64,000 nt of DNA from an uncultured Clostridia bacterium (lineage in GTDB: Bacteria; Bacillota; Clostridia; Christensenellales; Aristaeellaceae): positions 1 through 64,000 of the forward strand of contig CALCQO010000023.1 in assembly GCA_937894675.1 (NCBI GenBank), read 5' to 3'. Position numbers and translations under genes: made by a program. Below are positions 52,331 through 60,913 of the stretch, in pieces. Positions within the stretch are counted from its first letter, which is position 1; the number at the start of each line of letters is the position of its first letter. The notes under the pieces were generated by a model, which was not told the DNA's origin, ran no database searches, and was given only the letters and a program-made list of their open reading frames with translations.

Positions 52331-54574
52331 ATGAAAACAGAAATCTTTGATATTGAAGGGATGACATGCGCTTCCTGCTCCGCCGCGGTGGAACGGGTGA
52401 CCCGGAAACTGCCGGGGGTCGAAAAGAGTGAGGTCAACCTGGTAACCAAAAAACTAAACATTCTATACGATGAAAGCCAGCTTTCATCCAATGATATTGC
52501 TGCCAGAATCGAGAAAGCTGGCTACCATGCCAGCCTGGAAGTGAAGGAACAGAAGGCTGAAGCCGTCCAGGACGATGAGGATAAAAAGCTGAAATCCCAG
52601 GGACAACAGGTCGCCGTTGCCTTGGTGCTGGCGGCTGCCATGCTGTACCTATCCATGCTGCCCATGCTGTTCAAAGGGGTGCCTGTACCCCGTATCATCC
52701 AAATGGAAGCTTATCCGGTCAACTTCGCGCTGACTCAGCTTTTGCTTACCATCTTTATTCTATTCATTGGCAGGGGCTTTTATCTCAGAGGCCTGAAAGC
52801 CCTCTGGCATCTGCAGCCGAACATGGATTCTCTGGTGGCCTTGGGCAGCGGGAGCGCGTTTGTTTACAGCCTGGTGATGACCTATCTGCTGACAGACCAG
52901 CCCCACCATGTCCATCATCTGTATTATGAGTCCGCTGCCATCATCGTCGCCTTGGTGCTGCTGGGCATGTATATGGAGGCGCGTTCCTCCCACAAAACCA
53001 CAGGCGCGATCCGCAAGCTGATGGCATTGGCGCCTGAAACCGCCTTCCGGGAAGGGCCTGACGGCACGGTCAGTGAAATCCCTGCTTCTCAAGTAAGGGT
53101 TGGGGACATCGTGCACATTCACCCTGGCGCGCGCGTACCAACTGACGCGGTGGTAATTTCCGGTTCCAGCGCGGTGGATGAATCCATGCTGACGGGGGAA
53201 AGCATCCCGGTAGAGAAGGAAACGGGGGATGCGCTGATTGGCGGCAGCATGAACAGCGACGGCCTGCTTAGAGCCAGAACCACCAAGGTGGGGGAGGATA
53301 CCACCCTTGCGTCCATCGTGCGCTTCGTGCAGCAATCCCAGTCGCAGAAAGCGCCCATCTCCAAAATGGCGGATAAAGTTTCCGGCGTGTTTGTGCCCAT
53401 CGTGATGCTGATCGCCGTGCTGGCAGGCGCCGCCTGGTGGATCGCGGGCAAAGATACCGGCTTTGTACTAACCATCTTTGTTTCGGTGCTTATCATTGCC
53501 TGTCCCTGCGCCATGGGTTTGGCAACCCCTACAGCCATTGTTGTGGGAACAGGCCTTGGCGCGCAGCATGGGATATTGATCCGCAGCGGGGAAAAGCTGG
53601 AGATGACCCATCAGGTGGATACTGTTCTGCTGGATAAAACAGGTACGATAACCCATGGAAAACCTAAAGTGATGACCATTCATGCCCATCAAATACCGGA
53701 GGATGAATTGCTGGCGCTGGTTTACGCGGCGGAGGAAGGTTCCCGCCATCCCCTGGCGAAGGCTGTGCTGGAGGAGGGGAAGAGACGGGGCATACAAAAA
53801 CACGCGGGCGTTCAGTCTTTGCAGAACATCCCGGGGCAGGGGGTCATTGCGGCGCTGGAAGGTGGTAAAACCATCGCGGTGGGTAATGAAAAACTGATGA
53901 ACGAGCAGAAGGTGGACATTGCTCCCCTTCAGCAGGCAGCCGCGCAGCGTCTGCTTCTTGGCGAAACACTATTGTACGCCGCTGACGGTCAGAAGCTGAT
54001 TGGCATGATGTCCCTGGCTGACCCTGTAAAGGATGACATCGCCGAGTTTGTCAGGCAGTTGGATGCCCTGCATATCGAATCTGTTCTGGTCAGCGGGGAC
54101 AGGGAGGAAGCCGCCAGGGAAGCCGCGAAAACAGCGGGTATCACCAAGTATGAGGCGAGCGTGCTGCCCGAGGGGAAGGCCGCCATTGTTGAAAAGTACA
54201 AGCAGCAGGGCAGAACGGTGATGATGGTGGGGGACGGCATCAATGACGCCCCGGCGCTTACGGTAGCGGATGTTGGCTGCGCCATTGGCAGCGGTACGGA
54301 CATCGCCATGGAGGCGGCGGACATTATCCTGATGCGGGATGATTTGATGGATGTCATCAAGGCGATCAAGCTTAGCCGTTACACCATCGCCAACATCAAA
54401 CAGAACCTGGTGTGGGCCTTTCTGTACAATACCATTGGCATTCCCATCGCCGCTGGTTTATTGTACCTGTTCGGCGGCCCGCTGATGAATCCCATGCTGG
54501 GCGGATTGGCTATGTCGCTCAGTTCTGTCAGCGTCGTCACCAACGCGCTGAGCTTAAGGAGGAAGAAACTATGA
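52331..54574 (+). CDS. copA: Copper-translocating P1B-type ATPase CopA
   Basis: 747 residues. A single N-terminal heavy-metal domain binds Cu(I) through Cys13 and Cys16 (GMTCASC). The membrane metal site is Cys391-Pro-Cys393 in ACPCAMGLATP. The phosphorylated residue is Asp435 in DKTGT; HP (EGSRHPLA) and GDGINDAP are present. GGAGGTTGCCG precedes ATG 52331. It exports Cu(I) and overlaps csoR by four bases. Confidence 0.96.
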   Translation: MKTEIFDIEGMTCASCSAAVERVTRKLPGVEKSEVNLVTKKLNILYDESQLSSNDIAARIEKAGYHASLEVKEQKAEAVQDDEDKKLKSQGQQVAVALVLAAAMLYLSMLPMLFKGVPVPRIIQMEAYPVNFALTQLLLTIFILFIGRGFYLRGLKALWHLQPNMDSLVALGSGSAFVYSLVMTYLLTDQPHHVHHLYYESAAIIVALVLLGMYMEARSSHKTTGAIRKLMALAPETAFREGPDGTVSEIPASQVRVGDIVHIHPGARVPTDAVVISGSSAVDESMLTGESIPVEKETGDALIGGSMNSDGLLRARTTKVGEDTTLASIVRFVQQSQSQKAPISKMADKVSGVFVPIVMLIAVLAGAAWWIAGKDTGFVLTIFVSVLIIACPCAMGLATPTAIVVGTGLGAQHGILIRSGEKLEMTHQVDTVLLDKTGTITHGKPKVMTIHAHQIPEDELLALVYAAEEGSRHPLAKAVLEEGKRRGIQKHAGVQSLQNIPGQGVIAALEGGKTIAVGNEKLMNEQKVDIAPLQQAAAQRLLLGETLLYAADGQKLIGMMSLADPVKDDIAEFVRQLDALHIESVLVSGDREEAAREAAKTAGITKYEASVLPEGKAAIVEKYKQQGRTVMMVGDGINDAPALTVADVGCAIGSGTDIAMEAADIILMRDDLMDVIKAIKLSRYTIANIKQNLVWAFLYNTIGIPIAAGLLYLFGGPLMNPMLGGLAMSLSSVSVVTNALSLRRKKL

Positions 54575-54873
54575 CCTCTGCGCACTGCGACCATTGCAAA
54601 CTGAAGCACCGGGAGGATGAGGAGAAGAAAAACCTGCTGAACCGCCTCAAGCGCATCGAAGGCCAGGTGCGCGGGGTGCAGGGCATGGTGGAGGGGGATG
54701 CCTACTGCCCGGATATCCTTGTGCAGGTGCAGGCCGTTCGTGCGGCGCTTAGCGCCTTTAACCGCGAACTGCTGGCAAACCATATCAACACCTGCGTGGC
54801 CGAGGGCATCCGCACAGGGGACACCCAGGTGATTGGCGAACTGACTCAGGTACTCCATAAACTATTGAAATGA
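54571..54873 (+). CDS. csoR: Copper-sensing repressor CsoR
   Basis: 100-residue all-alpha DUF156 protein. Its Cu(I) ligands Cys46, His71 and Cys75 are intact, and RLKRIEGQVRGVQGMV is the family signature. An extra N-terminal Cys/His cluster (HCDHCKLKH) precedes it. Placement directly behind copA and the matching box upstream make autoregulation of the operon likely. Confidence 0.93.
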   Translation: MTSAHCDHCKLKHREDEEKKNLLNRLKRIEGQVRGVQGMVEGDAYCPDILVQVQAVRAALSAFNRELLANHINTCVAEGIRTGDTQVIGELTQVLHKLLK

Positions 54874-54883
54874 GGGAAGAAAA

Positions 54884-55084
54884 ATGACCATACTGAATGT
54901 ACCGGATATCCATTGCAACAAATGCCTCGAACGCATCAGCAACGCGCTGACCAGGGAAAAAATCCCTTTCAATGTGAATCTGCAGTTCAAAACTGTAGCG
55001 GTGGATGGGGATGACACCGCCGTCAAGCGTGCCATCGAGGTGCTGGACGATTTGGGGTTTGACTCGGAGATCTCGAAGGACTGA
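54884..55084 (+). CDS. Heavy-metal-associated domain protein (CopZ-like chaperone)
   Basis: 66 residues, one HMA fold. The metal loop is DIHCNKC (Cys11, Cys14) rather than the usual GMTCxxC. A beta-alpha-beta pattern follows. It probably carries copper to CopA. GAGGGAAGAAAA precedes ATG 54884. Confidence 0.85.
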   Translation: MTILNVPDIHCNKCLERISNALTREKIPFNVNLQFKTVAVDGDDTAVKRAIEVLDDLGFDSEISKD

Positions 55085-55096
55085 AAATTGGCAAAT

Positions 55097-55123
55097 AAAA
55101 AAGCTGCATATTGCAGCTTTTTT
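55097..55123. terminator. Bidirectional terminator between the copper operon and rpmA
   Basis: AAAAAAGCTGCA (55097-55108) pairs with TGCAGCTTTTTT (55112-55123), symmetrical, so it can stop both convergent units. Confidence 0.93.
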
Positions 55124-55134
55124 ATCGCGCTTCC

Positions 55135-55428
55135 TTACTGGGCAGCTACTTCTACCGGGTAGATGCTGACCTTCTTGCGGAACTTGCCATAGTGCTCAAA
55201 GCGCACAATGCCGTCCGCTGTGGCAAAGAGGGTATCGTCTTTGCCGATGCCCACATTGGTGCCGGGGTGGATCTTGGTTCCGCGCTGACGCACCAGAATA
55301 TTGCCTGCCAGAACGAACTGACCATCGGCACGCTTGGTGCCAAGACGCTTGCTCTCGCTGTCGCGGCCGTTGCGGGTAGAGCCCATTCCCTTTTTGTGGG
55401 CGAATAACTGAAGGTTAAGCTTCAACAT
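55135..55428 (-). CDS. rpmA: 50S ribosomal protein L27 with a cleavable N-terminal extension
   Basis: 97 residues. The body has the usual GSTRNGRDSESKRLG and QRGTKIHPGTNVGIGKD. The N-terminus MLKLNLQLFAHKKG is the Firmicutes form in which Prp cuts after LQLF so that AHKKG reaches the ribosomal active site. GGAGGAATTATC precedes the ATG. Overlaps prp by 14 bases. Confidence 0.97.
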   Translation of the reverse strand: MLKLNLQLFAHKKGMGSTRNGRDSESKRLGTKRADGQFVLAGNILVRQRGTKIHPGTNVGIGKDDTLFATADGIVRFEHYGKFRKKVSIYPVEVAAQ

Positions 55429-55768
55429 GATAATTCCTCCATTCGTGAACGTTTAAAACGGTAATGTTCTGGGGGTATGCTTCCTGCAAATCGGTTATGC
55501 CTTGCTGAAAAACTTTCAGGATGATGTCGCTTGCCTGGGTTGTTTGATTCTCCTGCAGCGCTACCTGGATAAAACCGCTTTCCTCATGAACCTTGGTTTC
55601 AGGCGTCAGGGACGCTATGCTCTCCAGGGCGTTGGCGCATGTGTAGGAGAGGAATGACAACGCGGCGCATACAATATCCTGGCCGGCTTCAGCATAACCT
55701 GTGTGCCCTTCCACCCGGTAGCCCAGGGGGCGTCCTTTGGGGGTGGACAGCAGGGTGATGCGGGTCAT
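55415..55768 (-). CDS. prp: Ribosomal-processing cysteine protease Prp
   Basis: 117 residues (YsxB family). The catalytic pair is His22 (GHTGYAEAGQ) and Cys34 (DIVCAALSFL). It removes the extension of L27, whose gene follows. It sits between rplU and rpmA, as in Bacillus and Staphylococcus. Confidence 0.93.
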   Translation of the reverse strand: MTRITLLSTPKGRPLGYRVEGHTGYAEAGQDIVCAALSFLSYTCANALESIASLTPETKVHEESGFIQVALQENQTTQASDIILKVFQQGITDLQEAYPQNITVLNVHEWRNYHVEA

Positions 55769-56073
55769 TACGCTTTGATGCCGGTAATCTCTACCTTGGT
55801 AAAGGGTTGACGGTGACCGGCCTTCCGGCGGTAGTTCTTCTTGCTCTTGTACTTGAAGACGATAATTTTCTGCCCGCGTCCCTGCTGAAGAACCTTGCCG
55901 GTTACTTCGGCGCCCTTGACGTAGGGATTGCCGACGGAAACTTTGTCACCGCCCAGCATCAGCACGGGGAAGGATACCTTATCCTCCACGCTGGAGTCGA
56001 GCTTTTCGATGTAGATGATGTCTCCCTCTGAGACGCGATACTGTTTGCCGCCTGTCGCGATGATTGCGTACAC
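55768..56073 (-). CDS. rplU: 50S ribosomal protein L21
   Basis: 101 residues, starting at GTG 56073 (VYAIIATGGKQYRVSEGD) with GGAGGT eight bases upstream; an upstream in-frame ATG would add an unconserved stretch. The C-terminal KRKKNYRRKAGHRQPF-like basic segment is complete. First gene of rplU-prp-rpmA. Confidence 0.97.
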   Translation of the reverse strand: MYAIIATGGKQYRVSEGDIIYIEKLDSSVEDKVSFPVLMLGGDKVSVGNPYVKGAEVTGKVLQQGRGQKIIVFKYKSKKNYRRKAGHRQPFTKVEITGIKA

Positions 56074-56171
56074 TTGCAGCACCTCCGATATGTTACTCGC
56101 CGGATGATCAAGCATTTTCAGCTGAAAGGCTGCGCGTGCGCATTGAAGGCCTTATCCGAGCGGCAACATGT

Positions 56172-56200
56172 AATGTAGCATAAAGGAATGAGGGTGTCAA
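56172..56200 (-). promoter_or_regulatory. Promoter of rplU-prp-rpmA
   Basis: TTGACA (complement of 56195-56200), a 17-bp spacer and TACATT (complement of 56172-56177). About 100 untranslated bases follow before rplU, possibly an L21 leader. Confidence 0.7.
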
Positions 56201-56235
56201 GGAAAATTCATGGTTTTATGGGGATAATCGGGCGT

Positions 56236-59200
56236 TTAGCGTGTTGGGGTATAGGGCACCAGGGGGGTCCAGTCCTTGGAAGGCAGTACCTGCATATTGG
56301 CAGGATACCTGCCGGGGGTTTTCAGGGCGAAACCAAGGTCGCAGTTCAAGTTGCGGGATTTGCTGGGCACGATTACCTCCTCCGCCCTGGCAGTCCCTTC
56401 CTGGCCGGAGGGGAACACGCTGGCAACCAGCAGGAACTCGGTTTGCTTTTTGGTGGTTTTCAGTTCCGCCGGCATTTCCACTTCCAGGGTATAAGCGCCG
56501 GGATACAGTTCCTGGAACAAATAATGGCCATACATGTCCGTCGTGGTTTCCGCCGCCAACTGCCCGTACTGATACAGGCGGATGGTTAGTCCGGGCACGC
56601 CGGGCTCATTGGCGTCCTGCATGCCGTCCTGGTCCAGGTCCAGCCAGGCGATGTCGCCCAGTTTGCCGGTGGCGCCCATCCCGATATCCTGGTTGGTTTT
56701 GTGTTCGCCCATGTCCAACGCGAAAACTTCGGATTGACCTGCTTCGCCCGACACATTCGCGCCTTCGGATACAATGACGCTGGGACGCACGGAGGTGTCC
56801 ACACCGCGCGCGTAGCGGAAGCCGGGGGTGAGGCGCGCTTTGATGAAATACTGCCCGGGCAACAGCTGGTTGAAGGCGTATTCTCCCTGGACATTGCTGA
56901 CGGTGTTGGCAACCTGCTTGTTGGATACGGCATCAAAGAGGGAAACCGCGACGCCTGAAATGTTCTCGGTTCCGCCGCCCAGATTCCATACCGCGCCGGA
57001 CAGGGAGCCGTATTGCACCAGGCTGATATCCAAAATGGCGTTGCTTTGGGTAATGTCAAATGTGCCGCTCCATACGCCTGCTGCCTGCTGGCTGCCCGAC
57101 GGGGCATAGATGATATGATCCTCATGCAGGGGGATTTCATACTGATAGGCACCGTAGAAAGCCAGGGGCAGGCTGCCCGCGCCTTTTTCGTCGCTGACAA
57201 CATCAAAGGTCATGCCGGTGTTCACGTGGGTCAGCGTGATGGCGGAGAATTGGTAGGGAGCGTCGGCGTCGCCAAAGCTCTGGCTCAGGTCATTGTCATA
57301 GAAGGCGTTGATCTGCAGGGAGGCGGCGGGAGAAATGGCGATGTCCAATCCTTCCAGTTTGTCTCCCATGGCGATATCCATAGTTCCCTTGGAAGAAGTT
57401 GACAAGGCAGGGGGAACCAGGCTTTTCGCGGCATAGGCGATGTTCCCTTGGGGGATAGCAGCCTCCGCCTGATACGCGCCGGGACGCAGGGCGGCAAAAG
57501 CGTACAGACCTTCCTCGTCACTTTGCTGTTCCAGGGTGCCATAGGGTGTAGTCAGCGTAACCTTTACACCGGCTGCCGTGGCATCCCCTTCGTTGAACAG
57601 CCCGTCAGAATTCGCGTCCGTATAGGCCATGCCGCTGAGGGCGGCGGTTTTTATGGCGTAGAGAGCGTCCCTTTGCAGCACATCGCTGCTTTGAACGGTA
57701 AAGGGTTCGCTGGTCCATACACTTTCATCCTGGAAAGGTTTGGAAAACGCGGTGCCCTCCGGCAGGGTATAGCGCAAAAGGTAGGTATCCGGCAAAGCGC
57801 CTTTCAGCGAGAAGGCTCCGCTGGCATCGGTGGTGGCGATGGTATAGTCCGAAACGGGCATCCCTTCCTCATCCAGCAGCTCGATGCCGACGTTTTCCAG
57901 CCCGCCCAGAGCGCCTGAAAAATTGTCCAGGTCATCCCCCAGCAATACCGAGCCGTTGATGATGGCGGAACGGAACACCCCAGCGTCGATGCTTGTTACG
58001 GTTTCACCGGGGTTCACCTGCACCAGGGCTGTTTCCCCATACCCGGGGGTTTGGGAAACAATTTTGTTTTCCATCTTAGCGCCGGTGTTGGAAGGGGTGG
58101 AAAAGATAAAGGGGGAGGTCAGCGCGATGCGCACGGTGTAGGAGGAGGGAACCAGGTTGTTAAGGGTATATTCCCCGTTTTCATTCGTCTGGGCAGCCGC
58201 GACAGATACCCCATCCTGGTTGTAGGCTTCCACCTGGAAACCGCTCAGGAATGGTTCCCCTTCATCGGCGATGCCGTTGAGGTTGGCGTCGTCAAACAAT
58301 TGACCGGAAATCGCGGAAGGCAGGGTTACACCTGCCAGCAGTGTCGCGCTTGTTCCATGTTCCAGATTGAATTTGGTTGTTTCCCGATTTGCAGCGGTGT
58401 CTGATGCAAACACATTACCGTTTTCCGCGGCGATGGTGAAAATCTGTCCTTCCGGCAATATGCAGCGCACCTCCAGCGCGCCGCCCCGCAGCACCGGGAA
58501 AACGGCGTTGCCCTCCGCGTCGGTCACAGCAGTCGCAACGACCTGCCCGCCGGAGAGGACTTCCACGGTTGCCCCTGCGAAAGCTTGCTCGCCTTCTGTG
58601 AACAATCCATCCACATTCTGGTCATGGAAGGCACGCACCGTCAGGGAAGTAGCGGGCATAACGCCAATGGGTTTGATATCGGTCGTTTTGCCCAGCTCGA
58701 CAGAGAATTCAGTATCCCCAGACAGGGAATCCCCAACGGAAATGATGGAATCTCCGGCGATGGTGAACATGCTGCCCGCGGGCAGCTCCACCGTAAGGGT
58801 GTAGCTGCCTTCTTTCAAACGTTCAAAGAGATAGGCGCCGCCAGCGTCCGTCACCATGCTGCGCTCAGAGGAAGTCTCATTATTGCGAAGCAGCAGATTC
58901 GCGCCTGCGAAGCCGGTTTCACCGCTGTCCTTTTTCCCGTTCATGTTGGCATCTTGCCACACCATACCCTGGGCCTTGCCGGTTAACACCCCGCTGGCGC
59001 CGATGCCCACGCTGCCGCCGGCGGGTATTTCGAGAGGTTCCGACAAGCCGCGGCTGGTATCATTGGGAACCATCACATTGTAAAAGGGGTTAATTTTTGC
59101 GCCCAGGGGGCCGATGATATAGGGGTCGGGCACCGTGGCCGCCACACGGTAGGTGCCGGGGGTCAGGTTGCGCACAAAGGCTTCGCCTTTTTTATCCGTA

Positions 59201-59769
59201 TACTCCGATCCAATGGTGTATTGCTGGCCGTTGTGCTCGTAAACCACCTCGATCAGCACATCTTCCAGCAACGGTTCCGTGCTGAAGCGTCCGCCATTTG
59301 CGTTGCTGTCGCCAAAGGCGGTTACCTTGACAAAGCCAGTCCTTTTTGTAACGCCGACGGGCAGGGTAACACCGCCGCCCTCCGTAAGGGAGAAAACCAA
59401 GGTTTGCGCGCTCTGGCCAGCGCTGGGCAGCACCGCGCTTCCCCCCTGGCTCATGGCGGTGGACACATACCCGCTGGGGTACAGGAAGCGAAGGAAATAT
59501 TCGCCCCCAGGCAAGGAGCCAAAGGTAAATGCGCCGTCCTCTGCGGTCATCAGGGTCGCCACGGCATCCCCCGCCTGGCCGCTGCTATGTACGAGCGCTA
59601 CCTCCACGCCTTCCAGCCGCTTTTCGTCCGCGTCCGGAAGACCGTCGCCATTTTCATCAATAAACACATATCCCTGAACCTGCCCGCTCTGGGCAGCCCA
59701 GGCGGTAAGCGGCAGGATGAATGCCATGCACAGCAGAATCAATAAGGTGATCGGGCGATTTTTGCTCAT
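56236..59769 (-). CDS. Large secreted protein with about ten SdrD/B-like repeats
   Basis: 1177 residues. A signal peptide (about 1-26, ending AWAA) precedes ten Cna-B/SdrD_B-type beta-sandwich units spaced roughly every 100-120 residues. Their calcium-loop-like starts include FIDENGDGLPDADE, WQDANMNGKKDSGE, FDDANLNGIADEGE, YTDANSDGLFNEGD and WLDLDQDGMQDANE; units 2, 6, 8 and 9 are more diverged. The C-terminus (VPYTPTR) has no LPXTG motif or membrane anchor, so wall attachment is not evident. Such repeats usually form adhesion stalks. TTCCTCC complement (GGAGGAAAC) precedes the ATG. Confidence 0.85.
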   Translation of the reverse strand: MSKNRPITLLILLCMAFILPLTAWAAQSGQVQGYVFIDENGDGLPDADEKRLEGVEVALVHSSGQAGDAVATLMTAEDGAFTFGSLPGGEYFLRFLYPSGYVSTAMSQGGSAVLPSAGQSAQTLVFSLTEGGGVTLPVGVTKRTGFVKVTAFGDSNANGGRFSTEPLLEDVLIEVVYEHNGQQYTIGSEYTDKKGEAFVRNLTPGTYRVAATVPDPYIIGPLGAKINPFYNVMVPNDTSRGLSEPLEIPAGGSVGIGASGVLTGKAQGMVWQDANMNGKKDSGETGFAGANLLLRNNETSSERSMVTDAGGAYLFERLKEGSYTLTVELPAGSMFTIAGDSIISVGDSLSGDTEFSVELGKTTDIKPIGVMPATSLTVRAFHDQNVDGLFTEGEQAFAGATVEVLSGGQVVATAVTDAEGNAVFPVLRGGALEVRCILPEGQIFTIAAENGNVFASDTAANRETTKFNLEHGTSATLLAGVTLPSAISGQLFDDANLNGIADEGEPFLSGFQVEAYNQDGVSVAAAQTNENGEYTLNNLVPSSYTVRIALTSPFIFSTPSNTGAKMENKIVSQTPGYGETALVQVNPGETVTSIDAGVFRSAIINGSVLLGDDLDNFSGALGGLENVGIELLDEEGMPVSDYTIATTDASGAFSLKGALPDTYLLRYTLPEGTAFSKPFQDESVWTSEPFTVQSSDVLQRDALYAIKTAALSGMAYTDANSDGLFNEGDATAAGVKVTLTTPYGTLEQQSDEEGLYAFAALRPGAYQAEAAIPQGNIAYAAKSLVPPALSTSSKGTMDIAMGDKLEGLDIAISPAASLQINAFYDNDLSQSFGDADAPYQFSAITLTHVNTGMTFDVVSDEKGAGSLPLAFYGAYQYEIPLHEDHIIYAPSGSQQAAGVWSGTFDITQSNAILDISLVQYGSLSGAVWNLGGGTENISGVAVSLFDAVSNKQVANTVSNVQGEYAFNQLLPGQYFIKARLTPGFRYARGVDTSVRPSVIVSEGANVSGEAGQSEVFALDMGEHKTNQDIGMGATGKLGDIAWLDLDQDGMQDANEPGVPGLTIRLYQYGQLAAETTTDMYGHYLFQELYPGAYTLEVEMPAELKTTKKQTEFLLVASVFPSGQEGTARAEEVIVPSKSRNLNCDLGFALKTPGRYPANMQVLPSKDWTPLVPYTPTR

Positions 59770-59799
59770 AGTTTCCTCCGTAATTTGAGTAAAAAAGAT

Positions 59800-59835
59800 G
59801 ACAAGCGCATTATACCATGGATCATTGCGCTTGTC
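59800..59835 (-). terminator. Terminator of the nitroreductase gene
   Basis: GACAAGCGCA (59800-59809) pairs with TGCGCTTGTC (59826-59835), and a run of Ts follows shortly after on the minus strand. Confidence 0.7.
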
Positions 59836-59837
59836 AG
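59809..59837 (-). promoter_or_regulatory. Promoter of the repeat-protein gene, inside the terminator hairpin
   Basis: CTGACA (complement of 59832-59837), a 17-bp spacer and TATAAT (complement of 59809-59814). The -35 and -10 lie in the two arms of the 59800-59835 inverted repeat. Confidence 0.6.
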
Positions 59838-59848
59838 AGGGAAGGGGG

Positions 59849-60412
59849 TTATTTTACAGTTTGGATATACGTTACCTTTTCTTCCTTCAGTTCATGGGGG
59901 GCCTTGGTATCCAGGGGAGTACCCAAGGCAATGGCGATTACATAGGAATACCCCTCCGGGAACCCGAGAACCCTCTCCAACTCTTCCTTCTCTTCGCCGG
60001 CGAAGGCATCCCTGGGTAAGCCAAGGATTACGCTGCCCAGCCCCATACTTTCAGCCGCCAGGGCGATGGTTTGCACGGCAATCCCGCAGTCAATGGGGGC
60101 GTAATGGGTGTTTTTAGCGGATAGAATAATAACAGTGGGGGCATGGTAAAACACCTGGAAGGAGGAGTCATTGTATCGGGGACTTCGCTGGGAACTGTCC
60201 CGCTTCATGGCCACGACAGCCGCCGCGTCATGGATGCGCTGGATGAGGGAAGCATCCTGAATGACGGAAAAATGCCAGGGCTGCCTGTTGACGGCTGAGG
60301 GGGATTGCAGCGCAGCCTGTACGATAGCATCCAATTGCTCCTTCGTCAGCTGAGCGGAGTCGTATTTGCGGTGGCTGACCCGTTTGGCTATGGTTCTCAG
60401 GGTTTCATTCAT
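59849..60412 (-). CDS. Nitroreductase family protein
   Basis: 187-residue FMN-dependent oxidoreductase. The N-terminal SHRKYDSAQLTKEQLDAIVQAALQSPSAVNRQPW gives the FMN phosphate and ring contacts; GLGSVILGLPRD and the C-terminal FPEGYSYVIAIALG complete the family pattern. Probably a homodimer using NAD(P)H; the electron acceptor is unknown. GGAGGTACCCT precedes the ATG. Confidence 0.92.
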   Translation of the reverse strand: MNETLRTIAKRVSHRKYDSAQLTKEQLDAIVQAALQSPSAVNRQPWHFSVIQDASLIQRIHDAAAVVAMKRDSSQRSPRYNDSSFQVFYHAPTVIILSAKNTHYAPIDCGIAVQTIALAAESMGLGSVILGLPRDAFAGEEKEELERVLGFPEGYSYVIAIALGTPLDTKAPHELKEEKVTYIQTVK

Positions 60413-60472
60413 AGGGTACCTCCTGTTGGTTTTGCCTGGCGGTTATGCTAAGATGCGGTGGTGGAGGGAATT

Positions 60473-60913
60473 ATGCACGAACAATGGATGCGTCTGGCGC
60501 TTACAGAAGCCATGAAAACCGCGGATGATGTGCCGGTCGGGGCAATTGTTGTCAGGGAAGGCGCTGTTATTGCCGCGGCGCATAACGAGCGGGAGAGGAC
60601 GGGCGACCCCCTTGCCCATGCTGAGGTGCTTGCCTTGCAGAGGGCGGCGAGGGTACTAGGTACCAGAAGGCTATCAGGATGCGCCCTGTATGTAACGCTG
60701 GAGCCTTGCCCCATGTGCGCTGGCGCCGCTATCATGGCGGGTATTGATGTGCTTGTATTTGGCGCGTACGACAGCGCCTACGGCTGTTGCGGCTCCAGGT
60801 ACCTGCTGCCTGCGGATTCCCATTTCAACCATCAGGTGCCCTGCGTAGGCGGTGTGTTACAGGAAGAGTCAGAGCAGTTGCTGAACTCTTTTTTTAAAAC
60901 ACTGCGCCGTTAA
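60473..60913 (+). CDS. tadA: tRNA-specific adenosine deaminase TadA
   Basis: 146 residues. The zinc site is His49 and catalytic Glu51 (HAEVLAL) with Cys79 and Cys82 (PCPMCAGA). It converts the wobble adenosine of tRNA-Arg to inosine. GGAGGG precedes ATG 60473. Its end overlaps the opposite-strand dehydrogenase gene by four bases. Confidence 0.93.
   Translation: MHEQWMRLALTEAMKTADDVPVGAIVVREGAVIAAAHNERERTGDPLAHAEVLALQRAARVLGTRRLSGCALYVTLEPCPMCAGAAIMAGIDVLVFGAYDSAYGCCGSRYLLPADSHFNHQVPCVGGVLQEESEQLLNSFFKTLRR

Noticed and set aside
56074..56171. Possible L21 leader RNA before rplU
   Set aside because: Only length and position suggest it; no motif was confirmed.
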